Source: Limnomonas spitsbergensis (lineage: Eukaryota > Chlorophyta > Chlorophyceae > Chlamydomonadales). Taken from it: DNA of 64,000 nucleotides. The stretch spans positions 892,501 to 956,500 of the forward strand of contig JAYJMM010000076.1 in assembly GCA_037349105.1 (NCBI GenBank). The letters run 5' to 3'. The position numbers were made by a program, and so were the translations under genes. This document shows positions 50,096 through 62,030 of this stretch, in pieces (the first letter of the stretch is position 1; each line of letters starts with the position of its first letter). The notes beneath the pieces are model-generated. The model saw only the letters and a program-made list of their open reading frames with translations, searched no databases and had not been told where the DNA came from.

Positions 50096-51715
50096 TACGG
50101 ACGGCGGCTCTAGATAGCAGCATCGCATTGGTGGCGGCACCCGATATGCCTCCAGCCATTAAACGTGGGTTTACTGAACTGCTGGGGTGGAGGGGCAGAG
50201 GGAGAAGGGGGTGCATTGAAAGAGGGAGTGGAAGAGGAAAAGGATGAAGATGAGGATGGACATCTAAGAAGTGAAAATGGGGGATAACGAGGAATGGGCA
50301 TACGAAGAGCTGCAATAGCCAGGGGGAATGTGATGCGGGGAGAGGATTAAGATCTGAAAAAAACACGTTTTTTTGATGATGTTGCCGTTCGTGGGCTTGT
50401 ATGTGTGTGTGTGCATATCTTTGAATCTGTGAGTACTGCCGCCCATGCGCGGTGTGTTTGTTTATTCATTCCCAGAGGGATGAAATAAGTAGACCGCAGA
50501 CGAAACCCTGTGTAGCCAAACTCTTTTGCTTGAGGCCTGAGAACAAGTAGTAATGTGCGTGCGTGATGGTGCATGAAGAGGCGCTCGCTACTATTATGCA
50601 GGTGGGTACTCTAGGGGGGGTGCTTCGAGACTACTACAAGTGGGCTGGGTTTCTTATTTCCAAGTATTTTCGCGGACCTTCAATTAAGTACTGGTATGCG
50701 TGTCATGATCTAGCTATATGTGCATTTTTAGGTTGGCGAGAGATGAACCCCGCGTTCATAGAATAGCTCCCCATCAGCAGACTATATGAGGGTGGATGTC
50801 CACGACCATGCACTTTGCATGGACCACGAGGCGTGCCTTCGAACGCACCTTCCTAGCTGTCGTGTTACTAGTGTGTGTTGACGGCCAATGATGTGGGTGC
50901 ACTTGTTGGGCTTGCGTTACCCCATATAGGACATGTGGACATGAAGGGCGGGCGGTGGACAGGTCGTTTCAGTGTGACACACGGTTTTTAGAAGGAAATC
51001 CGTTTGGGGGAAGGGTTGTTTTATCACTTCATATTACCTCGTTTTTATCAGTTGACCCCATATAGATGGTGCAATAGTTTCGTTTACTTGATGCGTGTCT
51101 TTAGACTGAACTCTATTTTGTGCTTTGATTGACGACTGTTATGGGTCATGTAGGGGACGTGGGACCTCGATGTAAACCGATCGCCCTTGCTCTACCGACT
51201 GCATGACGCGCTCCACGATGTTCCGTCGTCCTAACGCGCCACTCAACAAGACATCACTCGGCCACAACATGCAGATGCTCAGGGGATCCGGGGTGCACTT
51301 GTTGGGCTTGCGTTACCCCATATAGGACATGAGTGTGGACATGAAGGGGGGCGGGGAAGTGGCATGAATTTGGGGGGGAATTATGGGAGGTCAGTGGCAA
51401 GAGGACTCAGGGTTACCCCACTCGACATATCAGCAAGGTGCAGTGCACTTAAGCCATGCAAATGAACCAGTAAGCATGCATTGCAATTTGCGGGGTCGGG
51501 AAGTAGCACGCCACTGATGCCAGCTCCGCCCGAGCCTGAGATGCTACTGGTAAAGCCTCCATTGTCCCTTAAGGCATAACCGGTCCTAGCAGATGTTGTA
51601 TAACGCTTATGGCACCCATACCTAGAGGTCAAGGGATCGAACCCGCCACACAATCTCATCCCCCCCGTCTAGAGCTCCGGGTTCTATGATCTTGCCCCCT
51701 CACATAGAATGATAG
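50096..51715. other. Intergenic, no recognised gene; one direct repeat
   Basis: Bases 50894-50950 and 51288-51350 share GGTGCACTTGTTGGGCTTGC, GTTACCCCATATAGGACATG and GTGGACATGAAGG, about 390 bp apart. Bases 51560-51670 contain GGGATCGAACCCGCC, whose reverse complement resembles a polymerase III B box. No folded tRNA could be drawn around it. Nothing else is recognised. Confidence 0.5.
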
Positions 51716-51719
51716 GGCG

Positions 51720-53419
51720 AACCCCTTGATGCCGGTAATTACCGGCCCATCGCCATCACCAGCGTGCTTTACCGGCTGTATGCCAGTATGCTCACTGCCA
51801 TCACTGATGAATGGGCGTGATTGCACGGCCACGTCCCTCCTGAGCAGTTTGGTTTTCAACAACGCTGTAGCACGCTCCATGCTGCTTTCCTTCTCAAGCA
51901 TGCAGTCCATGCTCAACGGGCAGCTGCAGGCCGTGGAAAGCTGCATGTGGCCTTTGTGGACTTCACAAAGGCCTATGACAGCGTGCCCCAGGAGCAGCTG
52001 TGGCGGCATTTATGCGAGCATCCTCACATGCATGCATGCCTGTTACGCGCGGTGCAAGCGCTTTATGCCGGTGCAGTTTACACGCTCACTGACGGCCACA
52101 AGCGCACTGGTCATGTGCCTTGCACCAGAGGCATCAAACAGGGCTGCCTTCTGAGCCCCCTGCTTTCGCCTTTACCTCAGTGACCTGCCGGCCATGCTCG
52201 CAGCCAAGTGCCCGGCAGAGGGCATTGAGACGCAGGCGGGGCGACAGCTACGCTGCCTGCTGTATGCGGATGACCTCTCCTTGCTAGCCCGCACCCCAGC
52301 AGGGCTGCAACGCATGCTTGATGCCTTGCATGAATATGCGGCACATAAACAGCTTCAGGTCAATGTCAGTAAGACAGAGATGATGGAGTTTGGCAGCACT
52401 CAGCAGCGCAGCGCCAACAGCCAGCCCATGTTTGCGTTTACGGCCCTGACCGAACCGTGTTGAAGCGTGTCCAAGAATTCAAATTCTTGGGCATCACTCA
52501 GCACGAAAGCGCCGGCATGAAGAGGGCCATGAAGGGTAGACAGGCGCCTTTGGCTGCCGCGCTGCACCATGTTCGCCGCATGGCAGCCAAGGTGGGCCTC
52601 AGGCGCCACCTTCCAACCCGCATCCGGCTGGCAGCTGTGTACGCAGCGCCTGCGGCCAACTACGGCGACGTGGTGTGGGCCACCAGCCACCTTCGGCCGC
52701 GGCAATGTCTCTCCAGCAAAATGCAGTCCAGCTTGCTTCATCACCTACGCCAGGCTGCGGGGCTACCTGCATCAGCCGCCAGTTGGGAGTCATGAGAGAG
52801 CTGCAGCTCCAGCCTCTACAGCGAGACTGGTGGGCCCATATCCTCCGCTTCTACAATGCAGCGGCCGGTGGCACTGGAGGCACAGCAATACAGCCCTCTC
52901 ATGGCTCAAGGCATGGCAGCAGATATGCAGCTTGCAATCAGCCAGGGCACTGGCGGCCGCACCTGGTGCTCTGATCTGCTGGGTGCATTAGAGGAGCTGG
53001 AGCGGGGACCAGCCACCCCCACCTTGCGCGAGGCAGCAGCTGCCCTACAGCGCCTGCCCGTCACAGAGGTGATGGCACTCGTTGACGCAGCCTACGAGCA
53101 AGCACGGCTGAACGCAAGCGGCGGTGGGGACCCCAGGGACCCTACCACCGAGCACAGATATGCGGCGACCTACCGCGCCTGGTTCCAGTCCACGGCGGGT
53201 GCCGTGCTGGCGCAAGCCAAGGGCCGCACTAGTCAGAGGGAGTGTGCTTGTGTGCGCATCAATTTGCGACTGCGACTTGGCGCGATCAGCACTGTTGATA
53301 CCAGAGGACGGCGCAATGGTCAGCGGCGACAGGCACGTTGTGGCCAGCGGTGTTGGGCACGGGGGGATAACTACCATATAGACCAGACCTGTAGGAGGGG
53401 TGGTGAGGCATGTGTCTGA
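51720..53419 (+). pseudogene. LINE (non-LTR retrotransposon) reverse transcriptase, 5'-truncated and frameshifted
   Basis: Reverse transcriptase motifs appear in order: NYRPIAITSVLYRLYASML (about 51740), an in-frame TGA near 51818, then PPEQFGFQQRCSTLHAAFLL and HVAFVDFTKAYDSVP. Next come GIKQGCLLSPLL (a one-base shift follows near 52165), CLLYADDLSLLARTP (the catalytic YADD), and FKFLGITQHE. Then come a Trp/Arg region and a C-terminal LRLGA..RGRRNGQRRQARCGQRC segment. At least three frame changes and the stop mean it is dead. The endonuclease and 5' end are missing. The family is L1-like or RTE-like, and I cannot choose. Confidence 0.9.
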
Positions 53420-54105
53420 GGATTTGCAGGGGTGGTGAGGAATGTAGCTGAGGATTTGCAGGGGTGGTGAGGAATGTAGCTGAGGATTTGTAGGGTTGGT
53501 GGGAATGTAGCTGAGGATCCGCACCTATTGTTTCGTATTTTGACAAGTGTGCTAACACAGATTCATAATGGTACTGACACCTGAACCCTTCCACTCCCAC
53601 ACAGGTGCATCAACGGTAGCAATCCCGCTCCCATCAGCTGGTCGTGCTGCAACGCCAGGCTCGCCCGGGGGTATGTCTGGGGTTCTGGGTGGCTGGTGTT
53701 CAGGGTGGCTGTTACTCAGGGTGGCTGGACTTCAGGGTGGCTGGGCTTCAGGGGGGCTGGGCTTCATGGGGTTTACGTTCAAGGGGGGGGGGGGGGATGA
53801 GGTAGGTGTTCATGGGTTAGGGTGAAGGAGGGGGGGGTCAGGAGGTAGGGGTTCAGTGGAGCAGGGAAACACAGTTTCATAATGGTACCGACACCTGGAT
53901 CCTCCCGCTTTCACAGCGGTGCATCTAAAGCATGAGTCCCTCTCCCATATGGGATGGAACGAAGTGAGAACCGGATGAAGGGGGGTTGGGGTCAAGATGT
54001 CCATGACAAGTTCTACAACCAGCCTCCAACTACTTATGCCCAAGCTCAGACAGTAGGCTTCCCAGACAGGAAACATGTGTGCTGTAGCAGAGCTGGCACC
54101 TAGGG
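53420..54105 (+). repeat. Short tandem repeats downstream of the LINE relic
   Basis: Bases 53400-53515 are four copies of a roughly 34-bp unit (AATGTAGCTGAGGATTTGCA, GGGGTGGTGAGG). Bases 53563-53630 and 53875-53935 share ATAATGGTACYGACACCTG, TCCACTCCCACACAGGTGCATC. Both copies end in an acceptor-like CACAG, after which the first reads CINGSNPAPISWSCCNARLA before a GGGG|GTATGT donor-like site. This could be a small exon with an edge copy, but no gene was found. Bases 53690-53765 repeat GGGTGGCTGG.CTTCA. Confidence 0.55.
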
Positions 54106-55235
54106 ATCAGGGCAGCAAGGTGGAGGGGTGCAGGGCTGTGCAGCAAGGTGGAGGGGTGCAGGGCTGTGCAGCAAGGTGGAGGGGTCAGGGAGGTGCAGCA
54201 AGGTGGAGGGGTCAGGGCTGTGCAGCAAGGTGGAGGGGGTCAGTGCTGTGTAGCAAGGTGGAGGGGGTCAGGGCTGTGCAGCAAGGTGGATGGGGTTAGG
54301 GTGGTGCAGCAAGGTGGAGGGGGTCAGCTAGGTGCATCAAGGTGGAGGGGGTTAGGGTGGTGCAGCAAGGTGGAGGGGGTAAGGGAGGTGCAACAAGGTG
54401 GAGGGGGTCAGTGCTGTGTAGCAAGGTGGAGGGGGTCAGGGCTGTGCAGCAAGGTGAATGGGGTTAGGGTGGTGCATCAAGGTGGAGGGGATCAGGGAGG
54501 TGCAGCAAGGTGGAGGGGGTTAGGGTGGTGCAGCAAGGTGGAGGGGGTCAGGGAGGTGCAGCAAGGTGGAAGGGGTCAGGGAGGTGCATCAAGGTGGAGG
54601 GGGTCAAGGAGGTGCATCAAGGTGGAGGGGGTCAGGGAGGTGCAGCAAGGTGGAGGGGATCAGGGAGGTGCAGCAAGGCGGAGGGGGTCAGGGAGGTGCA
54701 GCAAGGTGGAGGGGGTCAGGGAGGTGCAACAAGGTGGAGGGGGTCAGGGAGGTGCAGCAAGGTGGAGGGTATCAGGGAGGTGCAGCAAGGTGGAGGGGGT
54801 CAGGGAGGTGCAGCAAGGTGGAGGGGGTCAGGGAGGTGCAACAAGGTGGAGGGGGTTAGGGAGGTGCAGCAAGGTGGAAGGGGTCAGGGAGGTGCAGCAA
54901 GGTGGAGGGGGTCAAGGAGGTGCATCAAGGTGGAGGGGGTCAGGGAGGTGCAGCAAGGTGGAGGGGGTCAGGGAGGTGCAGCAAGGTGGAGGGGGTCAGG
55001 GAGGTGCAGCAAGGTGGAGGGGATCAGGGAGGTGCAGCAAGGTGGAGGGGGTCAGGGAGGTGCAGCAAGGTGGAGGGGGTCAGGGAGGTGCAACAAGGTG
55101 GAGAGGGTTAGGGAGGTGCAGCAAGGTGGAAGGGGTCAGGGAGGTGCAGCAAGTTGGAGGGGGTCAAGGAGGTGCATCAAGGTGGGGGGGGTCAGGGAGG
55201 TGCAGCAAGGTGGAAGGGGTCAGGGAGGTGCAGTA
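54106..55235 (+). repeat. 28-bp minisatellite, about 40 units
   Basis: Tandem units of GTCAGGGAGGTGCAGCAAGG, TGGAGGGG with variants (GTTAGGG, GCATCAAGG, GATCAGGG). Variant units recur in the same order several times, showing a higher-order structure of several units. The plus frame is open for 362 codons (REVQQGGGGQGGAARWRGSG) only because the unit lacks stops. I do not regard it as a protein. Confidence 0.95.
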
Positions 55236-56720
55236 AGAATTAAGAAAGCATGTCTGGAACTTTGATCCCACAGTCGGGCTGCTAGATTAAGGTTCACTGG
55301 TACATTATGAGGGCTTTCCCTTATTTTCATCGACATCAGTCTTAAATGGAGTTGGTGAAGAGATGTCGAGCTCATTGCGCATGCGCCTTGGGGTTGGTGG
55401 GCAGGTGTGAGCTCTGAATTAAGAAAGCATGTACTATTATGGGACTTTGATTCAACAGTCAAACCATGTTCCTTAAATACATGGCATTCCGAACTTCCTT
55501 TAAAGTTTCATTCTTAGCTTACAAAAATTTTGCAAACTAGAGGCTAGCAGAAAGCGTTTGTTCCCCAATCATGAAAACGGCAAGGCAATTTAGGTCCCAT
55601 GCACGACTCAAGTACTCAAGCTTCAACCAATATTGCATGGTGCCAAAATCTACCTAGCATACACTGGTCTAGCCTTTCCTGGCTTGGGAAATTCAAGCTT
55701 TATGAGCTTCGGCCGAAGCCTACGCCCCCATCATGTATTCTGTCTCTGTCCGTGCCCATCCATCCTGACTAAGGCACGGGCGAAAGCGCCTTTGCTTTGG
55801 GGGCGAGGTGGGCATGCTTACGGACGCCAAGACGCTGTCTACCTGCGGGCGCCTCGAAATTTTCAACAAGCATTCAAGATTCTGGGAACAAATTATATTT
55901 TGGTCGTGCGTACCTCTCTTCGCGCGGATATCAGCGTAAGCGGTGCGCCTGTTCTGCGCGAGTTACGGACTTCCGGTGTGGGCAGCCAAACTACCTAGCC
56001 TTGCGCGAGGTCCGATGTCGCGACAGACGGGCCAACAGACACAAAAGATACTGAAATAGAGGAGAGGATAATAATGGTAGGGGATTTGACCACTCGTTCG
56101 AATTTTCGTGTGGGTTTCAGGAGTCAGCTCGTCGGAACGTGCCATGCTGACTAAAGTCGCTCTTGGAGGGAGCGACGCGCTGGAGGTGAGGCGAGCGTGC
56201 GTCACCTAGGGGGTGGTTACCCCGGTCTATTAATCAAGAGCAAATTTATTGACCCGTACAATACTCCCGTTCACATCGTCGCGTACGGCATCACAGTAGA
56301 ATCAAGAGCACATTTTTCGACCCGTACAAACCGACATTCAACCGACCAGGTGTCACTGGTGCCATATCGTCGCCACAGCCTCGCAGGAATGTTTTAGCCT
56401 CTACATCGCAGGTGTTATGGGCTGCTTTTAACCTTCGTAACTGTTTGAGTGGAACAGCGAAAGAAAACAGTGAGTCAGCGAGTTAGCAAGGCTCTGTCAG
56501 GATAGCGAGGTCGGTTATCGCTGACAGCTGAGTTTCAAATGTCCACACGTTCACACGTCTCCAGTGTCGGAACGCGAGGAATCTGAAGTCGAAATCGTCG
56601 TCGTAATCGTGCGTTGCTGTCGAAGTTGCGGGAAATTTAAATCAGTATCATCGTCGTCGTAATCGGGCGTTGCTGTCGAAGTTGCGGGAATTTTACATCA
56701 GTATGAAATTTCCCGCCACA
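55236..56720. other. No recognised gene; 60-bp double repeat near 56.6 kb
   Basis: AATTAAGAAAGCATGT..GGAACTTTGAT occurs at 55237-55268 and 55416-55450. Bases 56590-56720 carry two copies of CGTCGTAATCG.GCGTTGCTG, TCGAAGTTGCGGGAA, followed by a short inverted piece (TTTACATCAGTATGAAATTTCCCGCC). ORFs at 55633-55998 and on the minus strand at 56205-55963 are unassigned. Confidence 0.45.
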
Positions 56721-56734
56721 CAAGGCGCATAAAG

Positions 56735-59215
56735 GCCAGCTATTCATCCCATGCATCAAGAAGTACTGGGTATGAATGCCCACATTGCCATCTGGATGAC
56801 TGACCGTGATGATGTTGAGCTACTAAACAATGAAATCACTGCCGTTTTTCCAGACCTGAACATGGACCCAGATGAGTGCACCAAGCCATTCTGGAAGCGT
56901 GTGTCGGTATAAGTTCTTTGGTCCACACTTGTATGGTGCATAATTGCGATAAGCACAATGGAGCATGCAAGAATGATCAAGGTATGTATGTGCACTAAAG
57001 GCTTCCCTGAACCCACATCACCAAAGGCTTCCTTTGCCCTATTATGGATCGCTGGCGCTATCCTCGCCGCTCCAAGGCTGACCAGTACATCGTGACCTAC
57101 CACCCTGGTCTGCTTTACCAGTGGGGTGGCCACTGCCATCTCCAGAGAGCTAGCCCCACTGCCTGGATAAAATATCTCATGAAATACCTCGTCAAGGTCA
57201 GTACCCACGGTAAGTGCAACCTCACTGTCGATAACAAGGCGGCCTTTGGGCTCAGTCCCCGAAGAGGTGAGTGCCGGCGTGGTTACTGCATCTGCTGCAT
57301 GTGTCCACACTCGTATCATCACCACCCCTGAGGCTGCATGGAACTTGCAGAAGTTTGACTTTGTTAAACACCCTGGCACACAAGTTTGTGCATGTTGGCA
57401 TAAAAGCTCCTACTAGCCAGTTCTTTAAAAGAGCCATGCAAAGAGCTGATACTGTCACCCCTATGGTAGACAAGTATTTTGCTAGGCCCGACGGCTTGGC
57501 ATCATTAAAAATCGAAGAGTACTTCCGTCTTAACGAGGTTCACACTGCTGCATCATCCAAACAGCTGGGTAAGGAACGTGTCAAGCTTGTGGATAAAAAT
57601 GGCATGACAGTAGCTACTGCTCTGACACCCACTGTCGCCGTGATCCTTACATACTTCCCCCAGTCAGTACAGTCAGGTGAGAATTTCTGGTACAATGAAC
57701 TGCTTCGTTTTAAACCCTTCTCGTCTCATCATGACATGCTGAACTCCACTGTTGATGGAGTTCTGAAAATAAATAAAACCAAGGGCTGGCAGGAGTCTGC
57801 AGTTCTGCAGAAGGTATGGAACACTGATGTAGAGTTGCAGGCCTACATTAAAAATGGTAGGAGGTTTCAGTGGGAGGAGTGGCAGGTAAAAAATGCCGAG
57901 TCATATATTGAGATTCAAGGCCCCATTCAAGCCTCTAAAGATATGATAGCCGACCCAAACACAGGTGCGGTGGGGGTTGACATGCATGCTACCATTCTGA
58001 CTAAATCCCTTGACGCAGTAAATTGTTTTTTTAAATCTGTCCTGAAGCGCATGTACTCGCCTACGAAACCTTTTGTAGCAGTTGCTCTCGATATTAATTT
58101 GATTTTGCAATCCCCCGACCAGGCTGCAGCTTTAAAGGCGATCGCTGCCGCATCGAAAGACCCCGCTTTACCGAGGCTCTACAGAATCCAGGGTCCTGGT
58201 GGCACTGGAAAATCGTTGTTCATCAAAACTTTAATCGGAGCCCTGACGGCAGCGAATCAAAAGGTTATACTTTGTGCCTCCACTGCCAAGGCTGCCTATG
58301 GGTTAGGCAACAATGCTACCACCCCCCATAGTGCTTTGGGGTGGGAAATATGGTGCGCGTTTACCATCGTCGTGGGGGAAAAAAGGTGCATTTACTTGGG
58401 ATCCAGGGGGGGAAAAGAAAGGGAGGGGGGGAAATAGGAAAGGGGGGAATTATAAAAGGAGGGCTAATGCTCCTACATGCATCACCCAATGAGCAGTGAG
58501 AATTCCCCCCCCAAATTTCCCCTGAACTCATATTAACTGGGCCTAGACAACAATTTGCCCCCTTTGTCTCCCTGTTAAACTTCCTTCGACTAAATGCTCC
58601 AACTGCTGCTGATCTGGCCTCTCCTGCCTTTGAAATCCTGCATGACAGGATCCTCCCTGAAGGTGAAATCCCTGACATCGGGCCTGATGATGTCATTATA
58701 GCCCCACCAATGAACCGGTTGATTCGTACAATGACACCCAGGTCGGGAAATTCTATGCGCCCCATGAAATTGTTACCCTGACTGCCAAGGATGAACCGTC
58801 TAATATGCATCTGCTCTCTGTTGCTGACCAGGAAAAACTGACTAAGACTTCTGATCTGCCCTCCGAACTGTCTCTTGCTGTTGGCTGCCCTATCATGATT
58901 ACCCTGATTAAGCTAAAGAGAAAAAAATCGATGGTGTTATGAAAGAGATCACTGTTGGGAGGGAGTACGGTGTGTGTCAGGGTTGGGAATACCAGCATTG
59001 AGAGGTACATGTACCCTGTTGGCCTAGCTTATGCCCGCACTGTATTTAAAGTACAAGGTGAAACTGTCACCGGAAAAAATTTCATCCACGTGGAAGGTAT
59101 TGAGACGCCTGGCGAAGCCTATGTTGCATTCTCTAGACCCACCTCCCTCGAAAGTGTGACCATTCTCCCCGCAGGTGTCACCCTCGTGCCATCAATGTTT
59201 ATCCCCCACTCATAT
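56735..59215 (+). pseudogene. Decayed Helitron-type Rep/helicase
   Basis: Rolling-circle Rep-region pieces: NAHIAIWMTDRDDVELLNNE (56770), HTCMVHN-CDKHNGACKNDQG (56930-56985) and ADQYIVTYHPGLLYQWGGHC with IKYLMKYLVK (57070-57200). Then TRIITTPEAAW-type and FVHVGIKAPTSQFFKRAMQR sequence. A 388-codon open stretch (57271-58437) runs into a PIF1-like Walker A, IQGPGGTGKSLFIKTL, and ASTAKAAYGLGN..TPHSALGW. Later helicase pieces are ILPEGEIPDIGPDDVIIAP, LSLAVGCPIMIT and LAYARTVFKVQGETVTG..PGEAYVAFSR. Frame changes near 57210, 58440-58510, 58700 and 58930 make it non-functional as read. No Helitron termini were found. Confidence 0.75.
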
Positions 59216-59435
59216 CCCAACGGACCACGACTTGCAGCTTTAGCTGCTAGGGTTCAGGGATTACTATTATTAGCAGTAAATAGTTTTGCTCTACTTGGCA
59301 GTGGAAGCACACAAGTTTTTGTTTACGGATGTTTTATTTTATTTAGCATGTACGAACCTAACAACACAGCATCTTCCTGATATAAGATATGATGAGGCAT
59401 GCATAACTGTGAGTCTCTTTCCCTGTGTTCTTCAG

Positions 59436-60743
59436 GGAGTGCATTCAAGCCAGGCAGCCTTGAGGACATCCTTGACATGGTCCAGTCTGCAGATGTGGAG
59501 GCATTCGATCCCGAAAATGAGCCTATGTCAGAGAAGCAATCAACGTGGCTTTATGACATGGGCATACTGCCAGCTGCCATGGCTGGCTTAATATACGCTG
59601 AGGCTAGTGCCCTTATCGACAAAAACAAGGAAGCTTTTCATGCCTTTAAATTGGCCCATGACAAGGCCAGGCCAGCTTCTGGAAAGCAGCGTCTCAAGGC
59701 AACACAAATTGGGCTGCACTTGCCAGAACGTGAATACAAATTAAACTGCTACATAAAGCTGATAACTGCCGACAGGAAGTTGAAACTTCAGCCTTAAACC
59801 TGTTAGCCAAGTAGCTGAATTTTTATCCACTTGCCCATTTCCCTGTTAAAAATGTGTTTGCTCCTTATTTGTTCCTCCTTAAAATTTCCTGCTTAAAATT
59901 TCCTGCCTAAAATTTCTTGCTTAAAATTTCCTGCTTAAAATGTCCTGCTTAAAATTCTAGCTTTAAATTCCCCCGTTGCTTAATTTGCCTAAATCACAGG
60001 GACAACTGTCTTAGAGGCCAAAGAGCTGATAGGTGACCACCTTGTGGAGCAGGGTACCCAGAACAACGGTAATGATGTGCCCCCTACTGAGCCACAGATC
60101 TCCCTCTTGCGCCGTCGTCTGGCTGACAAGTTTGTCATGCCCACCAGCAAGGCTGCAGCCTCTGCCCTCATCAGCTGCCTGTCTGTTTCATCTGCCTCTG
60201 GTGCCCAAGATAAGCCTGCACGTGCACCCCGGCTCAAATTCATCCTTGGCCTCCTTCAGAACCTGAACAAGAGTACAGCCCAGGTCAGGCACTACATTTT
60301 AAGTGACTTTAAACTCGCAATTATGTTCATTCCGTCTATTCTGGGCATTCGTCTACGCAAATTTATATTGCTTGCTGTATGATGTTGGATTCATCTACCC
60401 GGTTATGGTTTGGCGCCTACTTCAGCAAAAGGTGTTATATTCTACAACGTTTTCGAATGGATGCTAGTTGTTCCTGCCCGATTGATGTACCCAGTCACTT
60501 ATGCTCACGAGCTAGCTACTTATGCTTATGGCCTGGTTGTTAATGTGTTCCAACCAACATCACGCCCTGAACCGTCCCATCATCACGCCCTCTAATGATA
60601 TTTTGATTACCACACTTGACATATTGCAGGCTGTGTACGACCGCTTTGTCAATAGCGACCCAACCACTGCCCAAGCTCAACAGCTGATCACACAGCTCAA
60701 GCAGAAGGCAGATAGAAACAATTATGCTAGGAATCGAGCCTAG
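59436..60743 (+). CDS. Three unrecognised exons downstream of the Helitron-type helicase
   Basis: Exon-like segments with good splice sites are 59436 on (acceptor TTCTTCAG; SAFKPGSLEDILDMVQSADV, to a TAA at 59795), 60000-60283 (AATCACAG acceptor, EAKELIGDHLVEQ, LRRRLADKFVMPTSKAAASA, donor GCCCAG|GTCAGG) and 60630-60743 (ATTGCAG acceptor, AVYDRFVNSDPTTAQAQQLI, LKQKADRNNYARNRA, TAG). The last two join in phase 0. The donor of the first was not found. They could be the C-terminal part of the element, a captured host gene or an independent gene. Codon use is less GC-rich than in the host genes. Bases 59860-59970 repeat TTAAAATTTCCTGC. Confidence 0.45.
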
Positions 60744-62030
60744 GTCGAGAGGTACCCTGGTCGTCGGTTCTGTAACCTAGCACGCATGCGTCATGTCTGA
60801 ACAGGAATTGCGTTTGTTGGTTCCCCATTGGGTGTCCCTGCCACCCCCAACATAGTCCCTGATGGCTAGTAGTTCATGTTGCATTCATTGTGCTGCTTGT
60901 GCATGGTATCCGACGACGAACTTTGACTGTGGCCCTTGACTGAGGCCTTTGACGGCAGCCTTCACGGTCGGGTCTTCCTTTGTAAACTGTTGGAAAGGAT
61001 GTATTAATGCAACTCTGCAACGCAATACCAGTTCATACCATAAGACAATATCAGTGCAATACCAGTGCAAGACCAGCTCATACAGGTAATACCGGTTCAT
61101 ACCGTAAAACAAAACTAGTTCATACAAGGAAAACTCACCATTCAAAAGTACCCCCCCCCTTAATCCACTAGTCGTGAATAAACCGGGGCCTATAACCACC
61201 AATACACGTTGTGATGTGACGTGTACGACAGCGATCGCCCTATCTACCATATAGAGGATGCGCTGCATGTGTCCTTCCAGTGCCCTATCTAGTGTCAGGG
61301 AGCAGTCACGGGAGCAGGGGGGGCAGGTCCTCCGGGCGCTGCCACTAACTTCCACCAGTTGCACCAGGCTGAGCATGGGTGGGACGCACTTGCTTTTGTG
61401 GACTGTGCTGTGGGCATTAAAATTGAGGGTTAGTCTCCAGGGTTTCTGAGGCCGGTGTCGTTGGCCTTTCCGGCCTTCTCTTTTGGTCATTTTTGTTGTT
61501 GTTGGTGTTGTTTGCCCCCTTTTTAGTTTCTTCTCTTCTCCCTTCTATTCAGTGGGGCGCCCTCGCGGCCAAGCAGGGTGGGATACGCTTGCTTTTCTGG
61601 ACTTATCTTTTCTTAGAGGCTTTGTTGAGGGCTAGTACGAGGGGGGGGCAAAACAAAAGTCAAACACCCCATCATAAAAAATTGTGAAACGACCCCTGGC
61701 TACCCCCCCCCCGCCTCCGGAACCTAGTAAAACCTTAATTTCTCTGTCAAAAATCAGAATTTCAGGGAGGGAGCGGGGTAAACTATCAGCTCAAAAGTGC
61801 GCTTCTAATGGTGTCGATAAATGTACATGGTTCACAAATTTCAAGTGGTGAAACAAAATAATATACCATTGCTCTTGCTACCACCTGCCAGCTACCTATG
61901 CACGCTAAAGACCACGAGGCTCCAGAAACGAGAGGACTCCGTCTCGCATGAGTGACATCAAACTAGCATCCAACTTGATCGTGCTGACGTGCTGCTTCAG
62001 AAGCTTGGTCTTCTGCTTCTTGGGGAGTTC
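60744..62030. other. No recognised gene; dispersed-repeat pieces
   Basis: Bases 61000-61130 repeat CAATACCAGTTCATACC. Bases 61360-61660 share CTTGCTTTTSTGGACT and GAGGGCTAG with the dispersed repeat at 39.7 and 63.7 kb. I see no coding region with support. Confidence 0.45.

Noticed and set aside
51600..51720. tRNA gene or SINE (minus-strand GGTTCGATCC)
   Set aside because: Only a B-box-like word is present. No acceptor stem, anticodon arm or A box could be paired at the right spacing.
54148..55265. Plus-strand ORFs of up to 362 codons (REVQQGGGGQGGAAR type)
   Set aside because: They are a direct by-product of a 28-bp minisatellite without stops. 28 is not a multiple of 3, so the peptide repeats only every 84 bp.
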